A model generated the notes under the pieces. The model was not told the DNA's origin. It made no database searches and saw only the letters and a program-made list of their open reading frames with translations. The position numbers and the translations under genes are program-made. From CAKOSP01 sp044432745 (GTDB lineage: Bacteria; Bacillota_I; Bacilli_A; RF39; UBA660), in contig JAWXUH010000002.1 in the NCBI GenBank assembly GCA_044432745.1, positions 139,241 to 203,240 of the forward strand: a DNA stretch of 64,000 nucleotides, read 5' to 3'. Of the stretch, positions 9,172-17,457 are shown piece by piece (within the stretch, counting starts at the first letter, position 1; each line of letters opens with the position of its first letter).

Positions 9172-10095
9172 ATGAATGTACATTTAATTACGAGTCAGTC
9201 TTTTAGACTAGCAAATATGGAAATAAAAAAAATAGTTAAAGATAATACTTATTTAACTATTAATGTAATAGGTAGTAATACTAACGAATTATTTGAAGAG
9301 TGTGGATATGCTTTCTTTTTAGATGATATGAAGTATATAGTTGTTAAAAATTTCTTTAAGGATATAGATAGTGATTCTGAAGAAAGAATTATGAAATATT
9401 TTTCAAATGTTAATGAAAGAGTTTGTTTGATTTTTTTAGAAAGTAAAGTAGATGGAAGAAAAAAAAGTATTAAAAAAATAAAAAAAGATTTCTCTTTAAT
9501 AAATATTGATCTTGATTATAAAAATATATATGGTTATATAAATGATTATATTAAATTAAATAATTTTACAATGGATTATGATTTTACTAAATATATAGTA
9601 GGGTTGTATGGTCTTGAAATAGATATAATTTTTAGTGAACTTGATAAAGTATTTACGTATTATGAATTTAAGAAAACAAATTTATCTATAAATAATACTA
9701 AATCAATTTTATCTTCATCAATAAATTCTAATAGCTTTAAACTTATTGATGCGATTTTAAATAAAGATTTATCACTTTCTTTAAAATTGCTAGATGACTT
9801 AATTACATATAAGGTTGAACCAATTTCTATTATTATATTACTTGCTAGAGAATATAGATTAGTTTCATATGTAAAAACATATACAGACAGAAAAATGAAC
9901 TTATCTACTATTGCTCTTGAACTTAAAATGCAAGAGTGGCAAATTCAAAAATATTATCAATATTCTATTTCGTTAAATAAAGCTGAAATTAATTCAATTA
10001 TGAAATTACTTGCAGTGGAAGATGAGAAAATAAAAACTGGTGAACATAATTCTTATAATGCTCTCCAGTTAATAATTTTAGACATTTGTGTCTAG
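9172..10095 (+). CDS. holA: DNA polymerase III delta subunit
   Basis: The 307-aa clamp-loader subunit opens the beta clamp during replication. The sequence is divergent but keeps the family layout: an N-terminal region with FFLDDMKYIVVKNFF, a middle domain with IVGLYGLEIDIIFSELDKV, and a C-terminal helical collar with PISIIILLAREYRLVSYVK and KMQEWQIQKYYQYS. The position right after comEC matches the comEC-holA order common in Bacillota. Its last 18 bases overlap the convergent rnhC gene. Confidence 0.88.
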   Translation: MNVHLITSQSFRLANMEIKKIVKDNTYLTINVIGSNTNELFEECGYAFFLDDMKYIVVKNFFKDIDSDSEERIMKYFSNVNERVCLIFLESKVDGRKKSIKKIKKDFSLINIDLDYKNIYGYINDYIKLNNFTMDYDFTKYIVGLYGLEIDIIFSELDKVFTYYEFKKTNLSINNTKSILSSSINSNSFKLIDAILNKDLSLSLKLLDDLITYKVEPISIIILLAREYRLVSYVKTYTDRKMNLSTIALELKMQEWQIQKYYQYSISLNKAEINSIMKLLAVEDEKIKTGEHNSYNALQLIILDICV

Positions 10096-11046
10096 TATTT
10101 CATTTGTAGTTTTAAAGTTTTTCTTTGCATAGATATCTAAGATTTCTATGCCTTTTTTTTCTACTAATTTTTTAGAAAATTCTAAAACTTTTTTACCAGA
10201 TCCAAGAGGAACCTTGCTTCCAAGTTTTGCAGAAATTTTATCCATTTCTACTAAGAATATATATCTACTTATTATAGATGCTACTGCAACACTGTATACT
10301 TTATCTTCAGCTTTTGTTAAGAATACAATATTACTTTGTACATTCTTATAACCTTGAAGATATTCATAATATTTTTTTTCATTTACAAATTGATCTATTA
10401 CAATTTTTTCATATTTTAAATCAGGTGTATTTGCTAATTTATAAAGTACTTTATTATGAAGTATTGCTTTAACTTTATTAATATTTACTTCTTTAATTTT
10501 ATTGTAATCTGCATTAGTAACTATTGAAGCTGCATATACAATTTCTTTTCCTAAAATAGGTCCAAGTTCTCTAATTTTATCATCACTAATTTTTTTAGAA
10601 TCTCCAACACCAAGTTCCATTAAATGTGAAATTTTATCTTTAGGTACGTATGCTGCTGTTACAATTATAGGTCCTAAGTAATCACCAGTTCCAACTTCAT
10701 CAGATCCTATTGTAGATACTTTTTTTAAGTATGCATAATCAAAGTCATCTTTAACTTTTTTTTCTTTCTTTTCAGTATTCTTTTTTTCTTTAGAATCTAT
10801 ATCTTTATATATATCTCTTTTATTATTTTTCTTCTCAACTGCCGCCCACATATCAAAATCCATATCAGCATTAGGTCCTTGAAACATTATTTTACCTTTT
10901 TCATATAATGTTACTGTAGTATCATTATCACTTGCTTGAAATAGTGAGTAGGGAGGATTTTTTTCCCTTTTTTTATCTTGATAGTATTCAATCATTTTTT
11001 TTCGTACATTCTCAGTTGGAACGTACACATATGTTTTTGCTTTCAT
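10078..11046 (-). CDS. rnhC: Ribonuclease HIII
   Basis: The enzyme cuts RNA in RNA-DNA hybrids. The N-terminal substrate-binding part (MKAKTYVYVPTENV to FQGPNADMDFD) is followed by the RNase H fold with GSDEVGTGDYLGP (catalytic Asp-Glu), LGVGDSKKISD (Asp) and the SIISRYIFL segment. I start the gene at the ATG at 11046, which has GGTGAT upstream, rather than at the in-frame ATG at 11064. The product is then about 322 aa. The TBP-like N-terminus makes it RNase HIII rather than HII. Confidence 0.93.
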   Translation of the reverse strand: MKAKTYVYVPTENVRKKMIEYYQDKKREKNPPYSLFQASDNDTTVTLYEKGKIMFQGPNADMDFDMWAAVEKKNNKRDIYKDIDSKEKKNTEKKEKKVKDDFDYAYLKKVSTIGSDEVGTGDYLGPIIVTAAYVPKDKISHLMELGVGDSKKISDDKIRELGPILGKEIVYAASIVTNADYNKIKEVNINKVKAILHNKVLYKLANTPDLKYEKIVIDQFVNEKKYYEYLQGYKNVQSNIVFLTKAEDKVYSVAVASIISRYIFLVEMDKISAKLGSKVPLGSGKKVLEFSKKLVEKKGIEILDIYAKKNFKTTNEILDTNV

Positions 11047-11135
11047 AATTATCACCAATATCATTTTATCATAATTTACTTTACATATCTACTTTTATTT
11101 TATATAATTAATACTAGAAGGAGAGTTGGTTAGAA

Positions 11136-11837
11136 ATGAATATAGTAGATATAGGAATGCTTGTTATTATCTTATGTTCTATGTTGTTTTGTTCTAAAAG
11201 TGGTGTCGTAAAATCTGCAATTGGATTAGCTGCACTTGTTGTAAGTGCTATACTTGCTTTTCAATTTAAAGATAGTGTTGCTAATTACTTTATAGATTTA
11301 ATGCCTTTTGTAAATTTTGCAGGGCCTTTTGAAAACTTAACAACTATTAATGTATTATTCTATCATGGTGCTTCATTTATTCTATTATTTGTAGTGATAT
11401 ATAGTATCTTAAATATCGTTATAGTAGTTGCAGGATTTGTTGATAAACTTGTTAACGCAACCGTAATACTTGCAGTTCCTAATAAAATATTAGGAGCAGT
11501 AGTTGGTTTCATACAAGGTGTTATGTTATCTTTTGTAATAATATTTGTATTAGTACAAATGCCTCATACACAACAATTTGTTATCGATAGTGATTATGGA
11601 TTTGTTTTATTAAATAGAACTCCTATTATTAAAGATGTTTTAGCGCAATGTACTGTGGTAGCAACTGATATAGCAGTGTTAATAACTGAAAATGAAAAAG
11701 AAACTAAAGCTGATATTGATTATATACAAAAAGAAATAATGAGTATATATGTTAAATATGGTGTATTAACTGCAGAATATGCACAAGAATTAATTGACAC
11801 AGATAAAGTATCATTACCAGGAGTACAATTTCAGTAA
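11136..11837 (+). CDS. CvpA-family membrane protein
   Basis: The 233-aa product has four predicted membrane helices in the CvpA pattern: MNIVDIGMLVIILCSMLFCSKSGVVKSAIGLAALVVSAILAFQF at the start, then ILNIVIVVAGFVDKLVN and NKILGAVVGFIQGVMLSFVIIF. CvpA-like proteins are linked to envelope homeostasis; no precise reaction is known. AAGGAGAG is well placed before the ATG. The thioredoxin gene starts 12 bp downstream, so the two are probably one operon. Confidence 0.82.
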   Translation: MNIVDIGMLVIILCSMLFCSKSGVVKSAIGLAALVVSAILAFQFKDSVANYFIDLMPFVNFAGPFENLTTINVLFYHGASFILLFVVIYSILNIVIVVAGFVDKLVNATVILAVPNKILGAVVGFIQGVMLSFVIIFVLVQMPHTQQFVIDSDYGFVLLNRTPIIKDVLAQCTVVATDIAVLITENEKETKADIDYIQKEIMSIYVKYGVLTAEYAQELIDTDKVSLPGVQFQ

Positions 11838-11849
11838 GAAAGGAAATTT

Positions 11850-12140
11850 ATGATTAAATATTTAAAAGACGGAGAAGTTTTTGAAGAAGTAATTAAAGAG
11901 GGAGACTATATAGTTGATTTCTATGCAGACTGGTGTGGACCTTGTAAAATGTTAGGACCTGTTTTAGAATCTTTAGAGAATGTAAATGTTCTTAAAGTAG
12001 ATGTAGATAATTTTCAAGCTATTGCAAATAAATTTGCAGTTATGAGTATTCCTACAATTATTTATTTTAAAGACGGAATTGAAATTCAAAAAGAAATAGG
12101 TTTTAGAAATAAAGAACAAATTATGGGGATGATAAAATAA
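11850..12140 (+). CDS. trxA: Thioredoxin
   Basis: A 96-aa cytosolic disulphide reductase. The active site is WCGPC (residues 28-32), preceded by IVDFYAD. The cis-proline loop is MSIPTII (about 70-76). DVDNFQAIANKFAV and the C-terminal GFRNKEQIMGMIK complete the fold. It is a little shorter than the usual 105 aa. AAAGGAAA precedes the ATG, and a terminator follows at once. Confidence 0.93.
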   Translation: MIKYLKDGEVFEEVIKEGDYIVDFYADWCGPCKMLGPVLESLENVNVLKVDVDNFQAIANKFAVMSIPTIIYFKDGIEIQKEIGFRNKEQIMGMIK

Positions 12141-12165
12141 AAAAAAAGCTTTAAGCTTTTTTTTA
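12139..12165. terminator. Bidirectional intrinsic terminator
   Basis: AAAAAAAGCTT and AAGCTTTTTTT form a self-complementary hairpin between trxA and the leftward 37-aa gene. Confidence 0.8.
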
Positions 12166-12188
12166 TTTTATTTTTTTATCAATTATAA

Positions 12189-12302
12189 TTATTGATTGTC
12201 TCCGTCTTTATCAAGACCATTATGTTTTGAATTTTTTTTGTGAGTTTCAATTGCTTTTTTAACATTTTTTCTTGAAGCTGCTGCACTTTTTTTCGTTGTC
12301 AT
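12189..12302 (-). CDS. Small basic protein, 37 aa, unknown
   Basis: The short reading frame encodes MTTKKSAAASRKNVKKAI followed by ETHKKNSKHNGLDKDGDNQ. Lysine, alanine and serine dominate the first half; the end is acidic and polar. AGGAGGT lies 5 bases before the ATG, and the gene ends in front of the bidirectional terminator at 12139-12165, so it looks expressed. No family is recognised. A nucleic-acid-binding peptide is possible from its charge. Confidence 0.6.
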   Translation of the reverse strand: MTTKKSAAASRKNVKKAIETHKKNSKHNGLDKDGDNQ

Positions 12303-12381
12303 AATTTACCTCCTAAATATAGTATTAATTATAATAATTTTTTTATAATGGAATTATTTAACAATTTTAGAAAAATAATGT

Positions 12382-12410
12382 TTGACTTGTTAACTTGCTA
12401 GCTATATAAT
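12382..12410 (+). promoter_or_regulatory. Sigma-A promoter for the PurA-like gene
   Basis: TTGACT (12382-12387), a 17-bp spacer and TATAAT (12405-12410) sit 20 bases upstream of the gene start, with GGGAGAT as ribosome binding site. Confidence 0.85.
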
Positions 12411-12430
12411 ATTTTTTTAGGGAGATAGCA

Positions 12431-13735
12431 ATGATAAAAAATGTAATATCTGTTATAGATGGAGTAGCTGGTAGTTCTGGTAAAGGTAAAGTAATTGGTG
12501 AGATAGTAACTGATAATAATATAAAGATCAATGCAGCTATTACTAATTGTTATCCTAATGCTGGTCATACTGTTATTCATGATAAAAAAAGAATTTTTAA
12601 AAATATTCCTGTTTCAATAATAAATCCTAATCCTGATTTATTTATAGGTCCAGGTTCAATAATTAATCTAAATGACTTTGTTAAGGAATATGAAGATAAT
12701 AAAGATTTACTTTGTGGACGTAAAATATATGTTCATGAAATGGTTCCTGTTATACTAGATGAACATATTAAAATAGAAAAAGAATTAATTAAAAGTGGAT
12801 CTACTTTCAAAGGTTGTGGAGCTGCTGCATGTGATAAAACTATGAGAAAAAGTACATTTTTTAAAGGTTATAAAAATGCTATAGTTGTTAGTAATGAAGA
12901 ATGGCTTGGAAGATTACATGAGATTCTTGAAGAAGAAGTAGGATATGTTCTTATGGAAGGTGCACAAGGTTGTGACTTGTCTATAAATCATAGTGGTAAT
13001 TATCCTTATACAACAAGTAGAAATGTTTCTACTACTCAAATGCTTGCTGATTGTGGAATACCTGCTGAAAGATTACTAGAAACTATTATGGTAATTAGAC
13101 CTTTTCCTATAAGAATTAGTAATATAACTGACATAGGATATATTAATTCTGGTGAATGTGGAAGTGGTGAAGAACTTACTTGGTCTCATATAAATTATGC
13201 TTCTATAATAGGTACATATCCTACTGTAGATATATTTAATCATTTAGAAATTGTAATGGATGCAGAATATATTAGACTTATAAAATCTAAGTTAACTGAT
13301 ATTAATTTATTACAAATTTTTAAAAATAAACCTATTTCTTTAGATAAGGTATCAGTCTTAGAAATGGAGAGAATGTATTTTAAAAATTTAGGAAGAAAGA
13401 ATTATTATAGTGAATTTTTAAGTATGGAAATGCATGACTTATCTGAAAATACTACGGTTACTATGAAAGAAAGAAGAATATTTGATTTAGACATTGAGAA
13501 GTTAGAACTAAACTGTAGATTAAATGCTCCATATGGTTTATATTTGAATTTCTTTCAACAGTTAAACTATATTTATAATCAAGTTAGTGATAATGGAAAA
13601 ACTGTTTATTTTGATAGATATATAAGAGAATATATGACTTGGTTAGAAGAAAGTACAGATACAAATATTTTAGCACTTGGTACTGGTGCAAAGAATAACG
13701 AAAGAATATTAATGAAAAACTTAATAAAACAATAA
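12431..13735 (+). CDS. Adenylosuccinate synthetase-like enzyme with altered catalytic motif
   Basis: The 434-aa product aligns along its length with PurA, which joins IMP and aspartate using GTP. Visible matches are the P-loop GSSGKGK (residues 14-20), NAGHT (43-47), GSTFKGCGAAACDKTMRKS (matching the PurA GTTGRGIGPAYEDKVARR region), EGAQG..L...GNYPYTTS and RPFPIRI. In ordinary PurA the P-loop reads GDEGKGK and its Asp is the catalytic base; here Ser15 occupies that place and Ser16 replaces the Glu. The GTP and purine sites seem present, so a different reaction or substrate is likely. It stands alone with its own promoter and terminator, not in a purine operon. Confidence 0.8.
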   Translation: MIKNVISVIDGVAGSSGKGKVIGEIVTDNNIKINAAITNCYPNAGHTVIHDKKRIFKNIPVSIINPNPDLFIGPGSIINLNDFVKEYEDNKDLLCGRKIYVHEMVPVILDEHIKIEKELIKSGSTFKGCGAAACDKTMRKSTFFKGYKNAIVVSNEEWLGRLHEILEEEVGYVLMEGAQGCDLSINHSGNYPYTTSRNVSTTQMLADCGIPAERLLETIMVIRPFPIRISNITDIGYINSGECGSGEELTWSHINYASIIGTYPTVDIFNHLEIVMDAEYIRLIKSKLTDINLLQIFKNKPISLDKVSVLEMERMYFKNLGRKNYYSEFLSMEMHDLSENTTVTMKERRIFDLDIEKLELNCRLNAPYGLYLNFFQQLNYIYNQVSDNGKTVYFDRYIREYMTWLEESTDTNILALGTGAKNNERILMKNLIKQ

Positions 13736-13757
13736 TTAATCAATTATTGTTTTTTTG
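13728..13757 (+). terminator. Intrinsic terminator
   Basis: AACAATAATT and AATTATTGTT form the stem, followed by seven T. It overlaps the stop codon of the PurA-like gene. Confidence 0.8.
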
Positions 13758-13792
13758 TTTTTAGTGTGATATATTGATTACAGGTGATTTTT

Positions 13793-15571
13793 GTGAAAAA
13801 GAAAAAAAATGTAGAAAAATCTACAGAAGAAAAGAAGAAAATAAGTAAAAATGAATTTAAGGTATTAAGTAAATATATAAAAAAAGAAAAATTTAGTTTA
13901 ACTATTTATTTACTACTTACTTTTTTTTGTATAATTCCTTCAATATGTATACCTTATTTATTTGGTTCAGCGTGGGATTTACTTGTAGTAGGTGAATTAT
14001 CTTCATACATTGTATATATTATGATAGCTTGTTTCTTTAATATATTTTCATATTGTTTTGTATCTCTTATTATGAATATGTTATATTACAAAATGGAAAA
14101 AAGGATATCTAGTGAAATATTCAAAGATTTATATACTAAAGTAAATGATCTTCCCGCTATAGCTTTTGAAGACCTTGGAGTAGGTGAGATAACTAATAGA
14201 TTACAAACAGATCCAAATACAGTAGTAGAATTATTTTTTGCTTTTGTAGATGGAATATATTTTATTGTTAAAACACTTATTATATTTATTGTTATATTTA
14301 ATATTTCCTTTGTATTAGGAATGGAAGCATTTATATTTACATTTACAATGTTCTTTATTTCAAAATACTTTATGCCTAAAATAAAAAAATATCAAAAAGA
14401 TTTAAGTTCAAGTGGAGATGAGTTTTCTAAAATGAATACTGAGAATCTTCAAGGTATTAGAGAAATAAAATCATTAGGAATTAAAAAAATATTATCTAAG
14501 AAGGTATTTGATAACGTAGATGATTATACTAAGAAAAGAATGGATATTAATATAAATGAAAATTATTTTTATTGCTTTAATAATACAGTATTTTATTTAT
14601 TTCAAATTATTATTTTTGCAACAATGGGAAATATGTACGTTAATGGAGCAATATCAATAGCTATTTATATGATGATACAAAACCATGTTTGGAATTTAGA
14701 TTATGCAGCTACTAAAATAAGTAAAATGGGTACAGATTATTCTAAAATAAGTGTTTCTTTAGGAAGAATAAATGATATACTTTCAAATAAGTTATATGAA
14801 GATGAAAAATTTGGAGATAAAGTTTTAAAAGATGTTACTGGTAATTTAGAATTTAATTCAGTTAACTTCAAATATAAAGATGAAGAAGATTATGTATTAA
14901 AAGATTTTACTGCAGCATTTAAACCTAATGTTAAAAATGCTGTAGTAGGTAAAAGTGGTAATGGTAAGAGTACTTTATTTAACTTATTACTTAGATATTT
15001 TGATTCAACTGAAGGAACTATAACTATAGATGGTACTAATATAAAAGATTTAGAAGAATCATCTTTAAGATCCAATATATCTGTTATACGTCAGCAACCA
15101 TTTTTATTTAATGAAACAATTAGAGAAAATTTTAAAATAGTTAAACCAGATGTAACAGATGAAGAAATTATTGATGTTTGTAAAAAAGCATATATTCATG
15201 ATTATATTACTGGTCTTAAACTTGGTTATGATACAGTTATTGGAGAAGGTGGAGTTAATCTATCTGGTGGTCAAAAACAAAGAATAGCTATTGCAAGAAC
15301 ACTTCTTCTTAATACTAAAATAATTTTATTTGATGAAGCAACTAGCGCTCTTGATAATGAAGCTCAAGAATATATTAAGAAAACAATTGATAATTTAGTT
15401 AAAGATCATACAGTTATTATAATTGCACATAGATTATCTACTATTGTAGATGCAGACAAAATATTTGTTGTTAATGAAGGAACTATAACAGCATCAGGAA
15501 CTCATAAAGAGTTAGTTAAAAATAATGATATATATAAATCATTATATAAGAATGAAGATTTAATTAATTAA
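13793..15571 (+). CDS. ABC exporter, fused membrane and ATPase domains
   Basis: The product is about 592 aa. I prefer the GTG at 13793, with AGGTGA just upstream, over the GTG at 13784 that overlaps this site. A lysine-rich cytoplasmic N-terminus precedes an exporter membrane domain (about residues 35-310). The ATPase domain has GKSGNGKST, IRQQPFLFN (Q-loop region), LSGGQKQRIAIAR, IILFDEATSALD and AHRLST. It works as a dimer to export an unknown substrate. The ATPase end closely resembles the exporter at 2-1630, suggesting duplication. A terminator follows. Confidence 0.9.
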   Translation: MKKKKNVEKSTEEKKKISKNEFKVLSKYIKKEKFSLTIYLLLTFFCIIPSICIPYLFGSAWDLLVVGELSSYIVYIMIACFFNIFSYCFVSLIMNMLYYKMEKRISSEIFKDLYTKVNDLPAIAFEDLGVGEITNRLQTDPNTVVELFFAFVDGIYFIVKTLIIFIVIFNISFVLGMEAFIFTFTMFFISKYFMPKIKKYQKDLSSSGDEFSKMNTENLQGIREIKSLGIKKILSKKVFDNVDDYTKKRMDININENYFYCFNNTVFYLFQIIIFATMGNMYVNGAISIAIYMMIQNHVWNLDYAATKISKMGTDYSKISVSLGRINDILSNKLYEDEKFGDKVLKDVTGNLEFNSVNFKYKDEEDYVLKDFTAAFKPNVKNAVVGKSGNGKSTLFNLLLRYFDSTEGTITIDGTNIKDLEESSLRSNISVIRQQPFLFNETIRENFKIVKPDVTDEEIIDVCKKAYIHDYITGLKLGYDTVIGEGGVNLSGGQKQRIAIARTLLLNTKIILFDEATSALDNEAQEYIKKTIDNLVKDHTVIIIAHRLSTIVDADKIFVVNEGTITASGTHKELVKNNDIYKSLYKNEDLIN

Positions 15572-15606
15572 AAAAGAAAATATAAAATTATATTTTCTTT
15601 TTTTTA
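15570..15606. terminator. Bidirectional intrinsic terminator
   Basis: AAAGAAAATATAA and TTATATTTTCTTT form a long AT-rich stem between the converging exporter gene and the pilin-like gene. Confidence 0.8.
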
Positions 15607-16149
15607 TGATATAAAGTTTGTATCTGCTGGGCAAGAAAACGTAGATTCATTTATAGAATATGTTGCATCACTATATATTAAATTATTTGATTCATACTCT
15701 GCAGAAAATGCAACTTGATTAGTATGATCGTTTAACATTATAGTAATTGTATAATCTGCATCTGATTTATTTAATAGTACATATCCACTATAACCTTCTT
15801 TTGTAGTAATATCTTCTGCATGTTGTATATCAACTAAGTAACCATTATCTATAAAATATTGTAGTGAATAGCAATTGTAATCATTTCCTTGTAAATCATC
15901 ATATAAAGTTACTGTAGCTGTTAAAGTTGCAAGTGTATCCGTTATTTTAAGTAACTCATTAATAGTTGGATCATCTTCAGTTTCTTCATCTTCTAAAGCT
16001 TCATTATTTTCTACAACTACATCATCTGTTGTCGAATATAATAGTGGTACTATTTTTGACATTAAAATTATTAAAACAGCTATTAAAACTATAATACCCG
16101 ATATTAATTCTATTAGTGCAAATTTCTTTTTTTCTTTATTATTATTCAT
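15604..16149 (-). CDS. Pilin-like membrane-anchored protein
   Basis: The 181-aa product has a short Lys/Asn-rich N-terminus and then FALIELISGIIVLIAVLIILMSK (about residues 10-32). This resembles the prepilin N-methylation segment F-T-L-I-E-L with Glu at +5, but Lys rather than Gly precedes the Phe, so normal prepilin peptidase cleavage is doubtful. An acidic linker follows, then a beta-rich domain with two cysteines (NCYSLQYF and FSCPADTNF), as in minor pilins. It could be a divergent competence pseudopilin, given comEA/comEC nearby, or simply a membrane-anchored secreted protein. Confidence 0.5.
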   Translation of the reverse strand: MNNNKEKKKFALIELISGIIVLIAVLIILMSKIVPLLYSTTDDVVVENNEALEDEETEDDPTINELLKITDTLATLTATVTLYDDLQGNDYNCYSLQYFIDNGYLVDIQHAEDITTKEGYSGYVLLNKSDADYTITIMLNDHTNQVAFSAEYESNNLIYSDATYSINESTFSCPADTNFIS

Positions 16150-16249
16150 ACTTCATTCTTCTTTCTTTATTCTTAATTAATTATATAATAATTTAAAACA
16201 TATTTCAATATCAAAAAAACCTTAAAAGTAATTTATTTATTACAAAAGC

Positions 16250-16278
16250 TTGACTTTACTCATTAAAAGTGATATAAT
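16250..16278 (+). promoter_or_regulatory. Sigma-A promoter
   Basis: TTGACT (16250-16255), a 17-bp spacer and a perfect TATAAT (16273-16278). It rules out the in-frame TTG at 16250 as a start codon. Confidence 0.88.
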
Positions 16279-16306
16279 CATTACAAGAAGTGGGGTTGAA
16301 GTATAT

Positions 16307-16522
16307 ATGAAATATATTTTAGGGATGATTATTTTTTTAATAGGTTTAGCTTTATTAGTATTAGGAATATCTTATGGTGTTTTAGAATTAATTGTTGTAG
16401 GAGTAATCTTTATGGTAGTAGGTATCATGTTTATTACATCTTACAATAAGAAAATTGGTATTGGAGCTGAAACATTTATAACAGATGTTATTGACATTGT
16501 ATGTAGCATTATGGGTTCTTAA
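16307..16522 (+). CDS. Small two-helix membrane protein
   Basis: The 71-aa product starts at the ATG at 16307, downstream of the promoter at 16250-16278 and a GTGGGG site. It is nearly all membrane: MKYILGMIIFLIGLALLVLG and LELIVVGVIFMVVGIMFI, with a short polar tail ending DIVCSIMGS. No family is recognised. It has its own promoter and terminator, so it is a single-gene unit. Confidence 0.65.
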   Translation: MKYILGMIIFLIGLALLVLGISYGVLELIVVGVIFMVVGIMFITSYNKKIGIGAETFITDVIDIVCSIMGS

Positions 16523-16526
16523 TAAA

Positions 16527-16556
16527 ATAAAACAACTAAGGTTGTTTTTTTATTTT
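16527..16556 (+). terminator. Intrinsic terminator
   Basis: AAAACAAC and GTTGTTTT pair around a short loop, followed by T-rich sequence. Confidence 0.75.
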
Positions 16557-16562
16557 GTTAAT

Positions 16563-16591
16563 TTGACACAATAATAAAAAAATTATATACT
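16563..16591 (+). promoter_or_regulatory. Sigma-A promoter
   Basis: Perfect TTGACA (16563-16568), a 17-bp spacer and TATACT (16586-16591). AAAAAGGAG follows before the start at 16620. Confidence 0.85.
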
Positions 16592-16619
16592 TTAATAATA
16601 GAAAAAGGAGTTAATAAAA

Positions 16620-16964
16620 ATGGAAGAAAGTGTTAAAAAAAAGAAAAAAAATATTACAGTTATAGTAATAAGTATTCTTGTAACTATATTTGTAGTAATA
16701 CCAGTTATGACTATATTTGTAGTTAGTAATATATTTGGTTATTTAAATGAAGTTTTAGTAACTTCATCAATGAACTGCGTTGCATCTGATAGTAATATAA
16801 AAATATATTATGAAGGTAATCAAATAGTAGATTTTCTAGCTGAAAAAGTAATTTTTGACATAGATGATGAAAATGAACTAGTAGATCAAATTGGTATTGA
16901 AACTTATTTAAATAACTATAGTGCATGGTATGAAAAAAACTTTAATGGAAAATGTGAAAGATAG
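16620..16964 (+). CDS. Membrane-anchored protein of unknown function
   Basis: The 114-aa product has a very basic N-terminus (ESVKKKKKN), one strong membrane helix (about residues 12-38) and an extracytoplasmic part of about 75 residues with two cysteines (MNCVA and GKCER) that could form a disulphide. A good promoter and AAAAAGGAG site show it is a real gene. It lies just upstream of spoIVA but ends before the candidate spoIVA promoter. I do not recognise a family. Confidence 0.6.
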   Translation: MEESVKKKKKNITVIVISILVTIFVVIPVMTIFVVSNIFGYLNEVLVTSSMNCVASDSNIKIYYEGNQIVDFLAEKVIFDIDDENELVDQIGIETYLNNYSAWYEKNFNGKCER

Positions 16965-17022
16965 TAATTAAATAACTTGAAAAATAAAATTAATATTTTA
17001 TAAAGGAAGATATGTAATATAT

Positions 17023-17050
17023 GCATATTTTCTTTTTTTGTACATATTTT
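17023..17050 (+). promoter_or_regulatory. Candidate sigma-E promoter of spoIVA
   Basis: GCATATT (17023-17029), a 13-bp spacer and CATATTTT (17043-17050) resemble the mother-cell sigma-E elements (about KMATATT and CATACANT), 26 bases before the spoIVA start. spoIVA is sigma-E dependent in Bacillus. The -10 match is only partial. Confidence 0.45.
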
Positions 17051-17076
17051 TAAGTAGTAAAAGAAAGATGGTGTTT

Positions 17077-17445
17077 ATGAATAAACAAGAAATAATTTCT
17101 TCAATATCTAAAAAGGGTAATGGGGAGATATATCTAGGTGTTGTTGGAGCTGTTAGAACAGGTAAATCAACATTTATAAAAAGATTTATAGAAAATTTAG
17201 TTGTACCAAATATTGAGGATGAATATGAAAAAAAGAAATGTTTAGATGAAATTCCCCAAAGTGCATCAGGAAAAACTATTATGACTACTGAGCCAAAATT
17301 TGTTCCATCAAGTGGTGCAGAGATAAAAGTAGCGGAATTTTCTACTAAAATTAAACTAGTAGACTGCGTTGGATACGTTGTTCCAGAGGCAACTGGTTTT
17401 GCAGATGATGATGGTAATCCTAGGATGGTTAAAAGTCCATGGTAA
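17077..17445 (+). CDS. spoIVA: SpoIVA, N-terminal part (gene interrupted)
   Basis: SpoIVA is the mother-cell ATPase that coats the forespore and anchors the spore coat. This piece encodes its first 122 residues, starting at ATG 17077 (MNKQEIISSISKKGNGEIYLG), with P-loop GAVRTGKST (residues 24-32), the region around PQSASGKTIMTTEP and LVDCVGY. It breaks off after RMVKSPW: the Trp codon 17440-17442 is followed directly by TAA. The missing remainder starts at 27388 with FDDPITF, the exact continuation expected from SpoIVA of other Bacilli. On its own this fragment cannot be functional, because the middle and C-terminal domains are absent. Confidence 0.93.
   Translation: MNKQEIISSISKKGNGEIYLGVVGAVRTGKSTFIKRFIENLVVPNIEDEYEKKKCLDEIPQSASGKTIMTTEPKFVPSSGAEIKVAEFSTKIKLVDCVGYVVPEATGFADDDGNPRMVKSPW
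17440..17443. other. attL core (left junction of the spoIVA element)
   Basis: TGGT at the end of the 5' spoIVA half is shared with 27385-27388. The dyad of the joined element ends places the two-base crossover at TG (17440-17441). Left of it is spoIVA; right of it is element sequence with arm TGATACC at 17458-17464. Confidence 0.8.
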
Positions 17446-17457
17446 GTATTATCTTAG

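Noticed and set aside
12181..12430. Riboswitch upstream of the PurA-like gene
   Set aside because: The leader after the promoter is only about 15 bases, too short for an aptamer, and the region before it is the 37-aa gene.
2..15571. The two ABC exporters as one duplicated operon
   Set aside because: They are 12 kb apart with unrelated neighbours; only the ATPase similarity supports a paralogue relationship.
16250..16306. Upstream start (TTG 16250) for the small membrane protein
   Set aside because: This codon is part of the -35 box of a strong promoter; the ATG at 16307 follows the expected transcription start.
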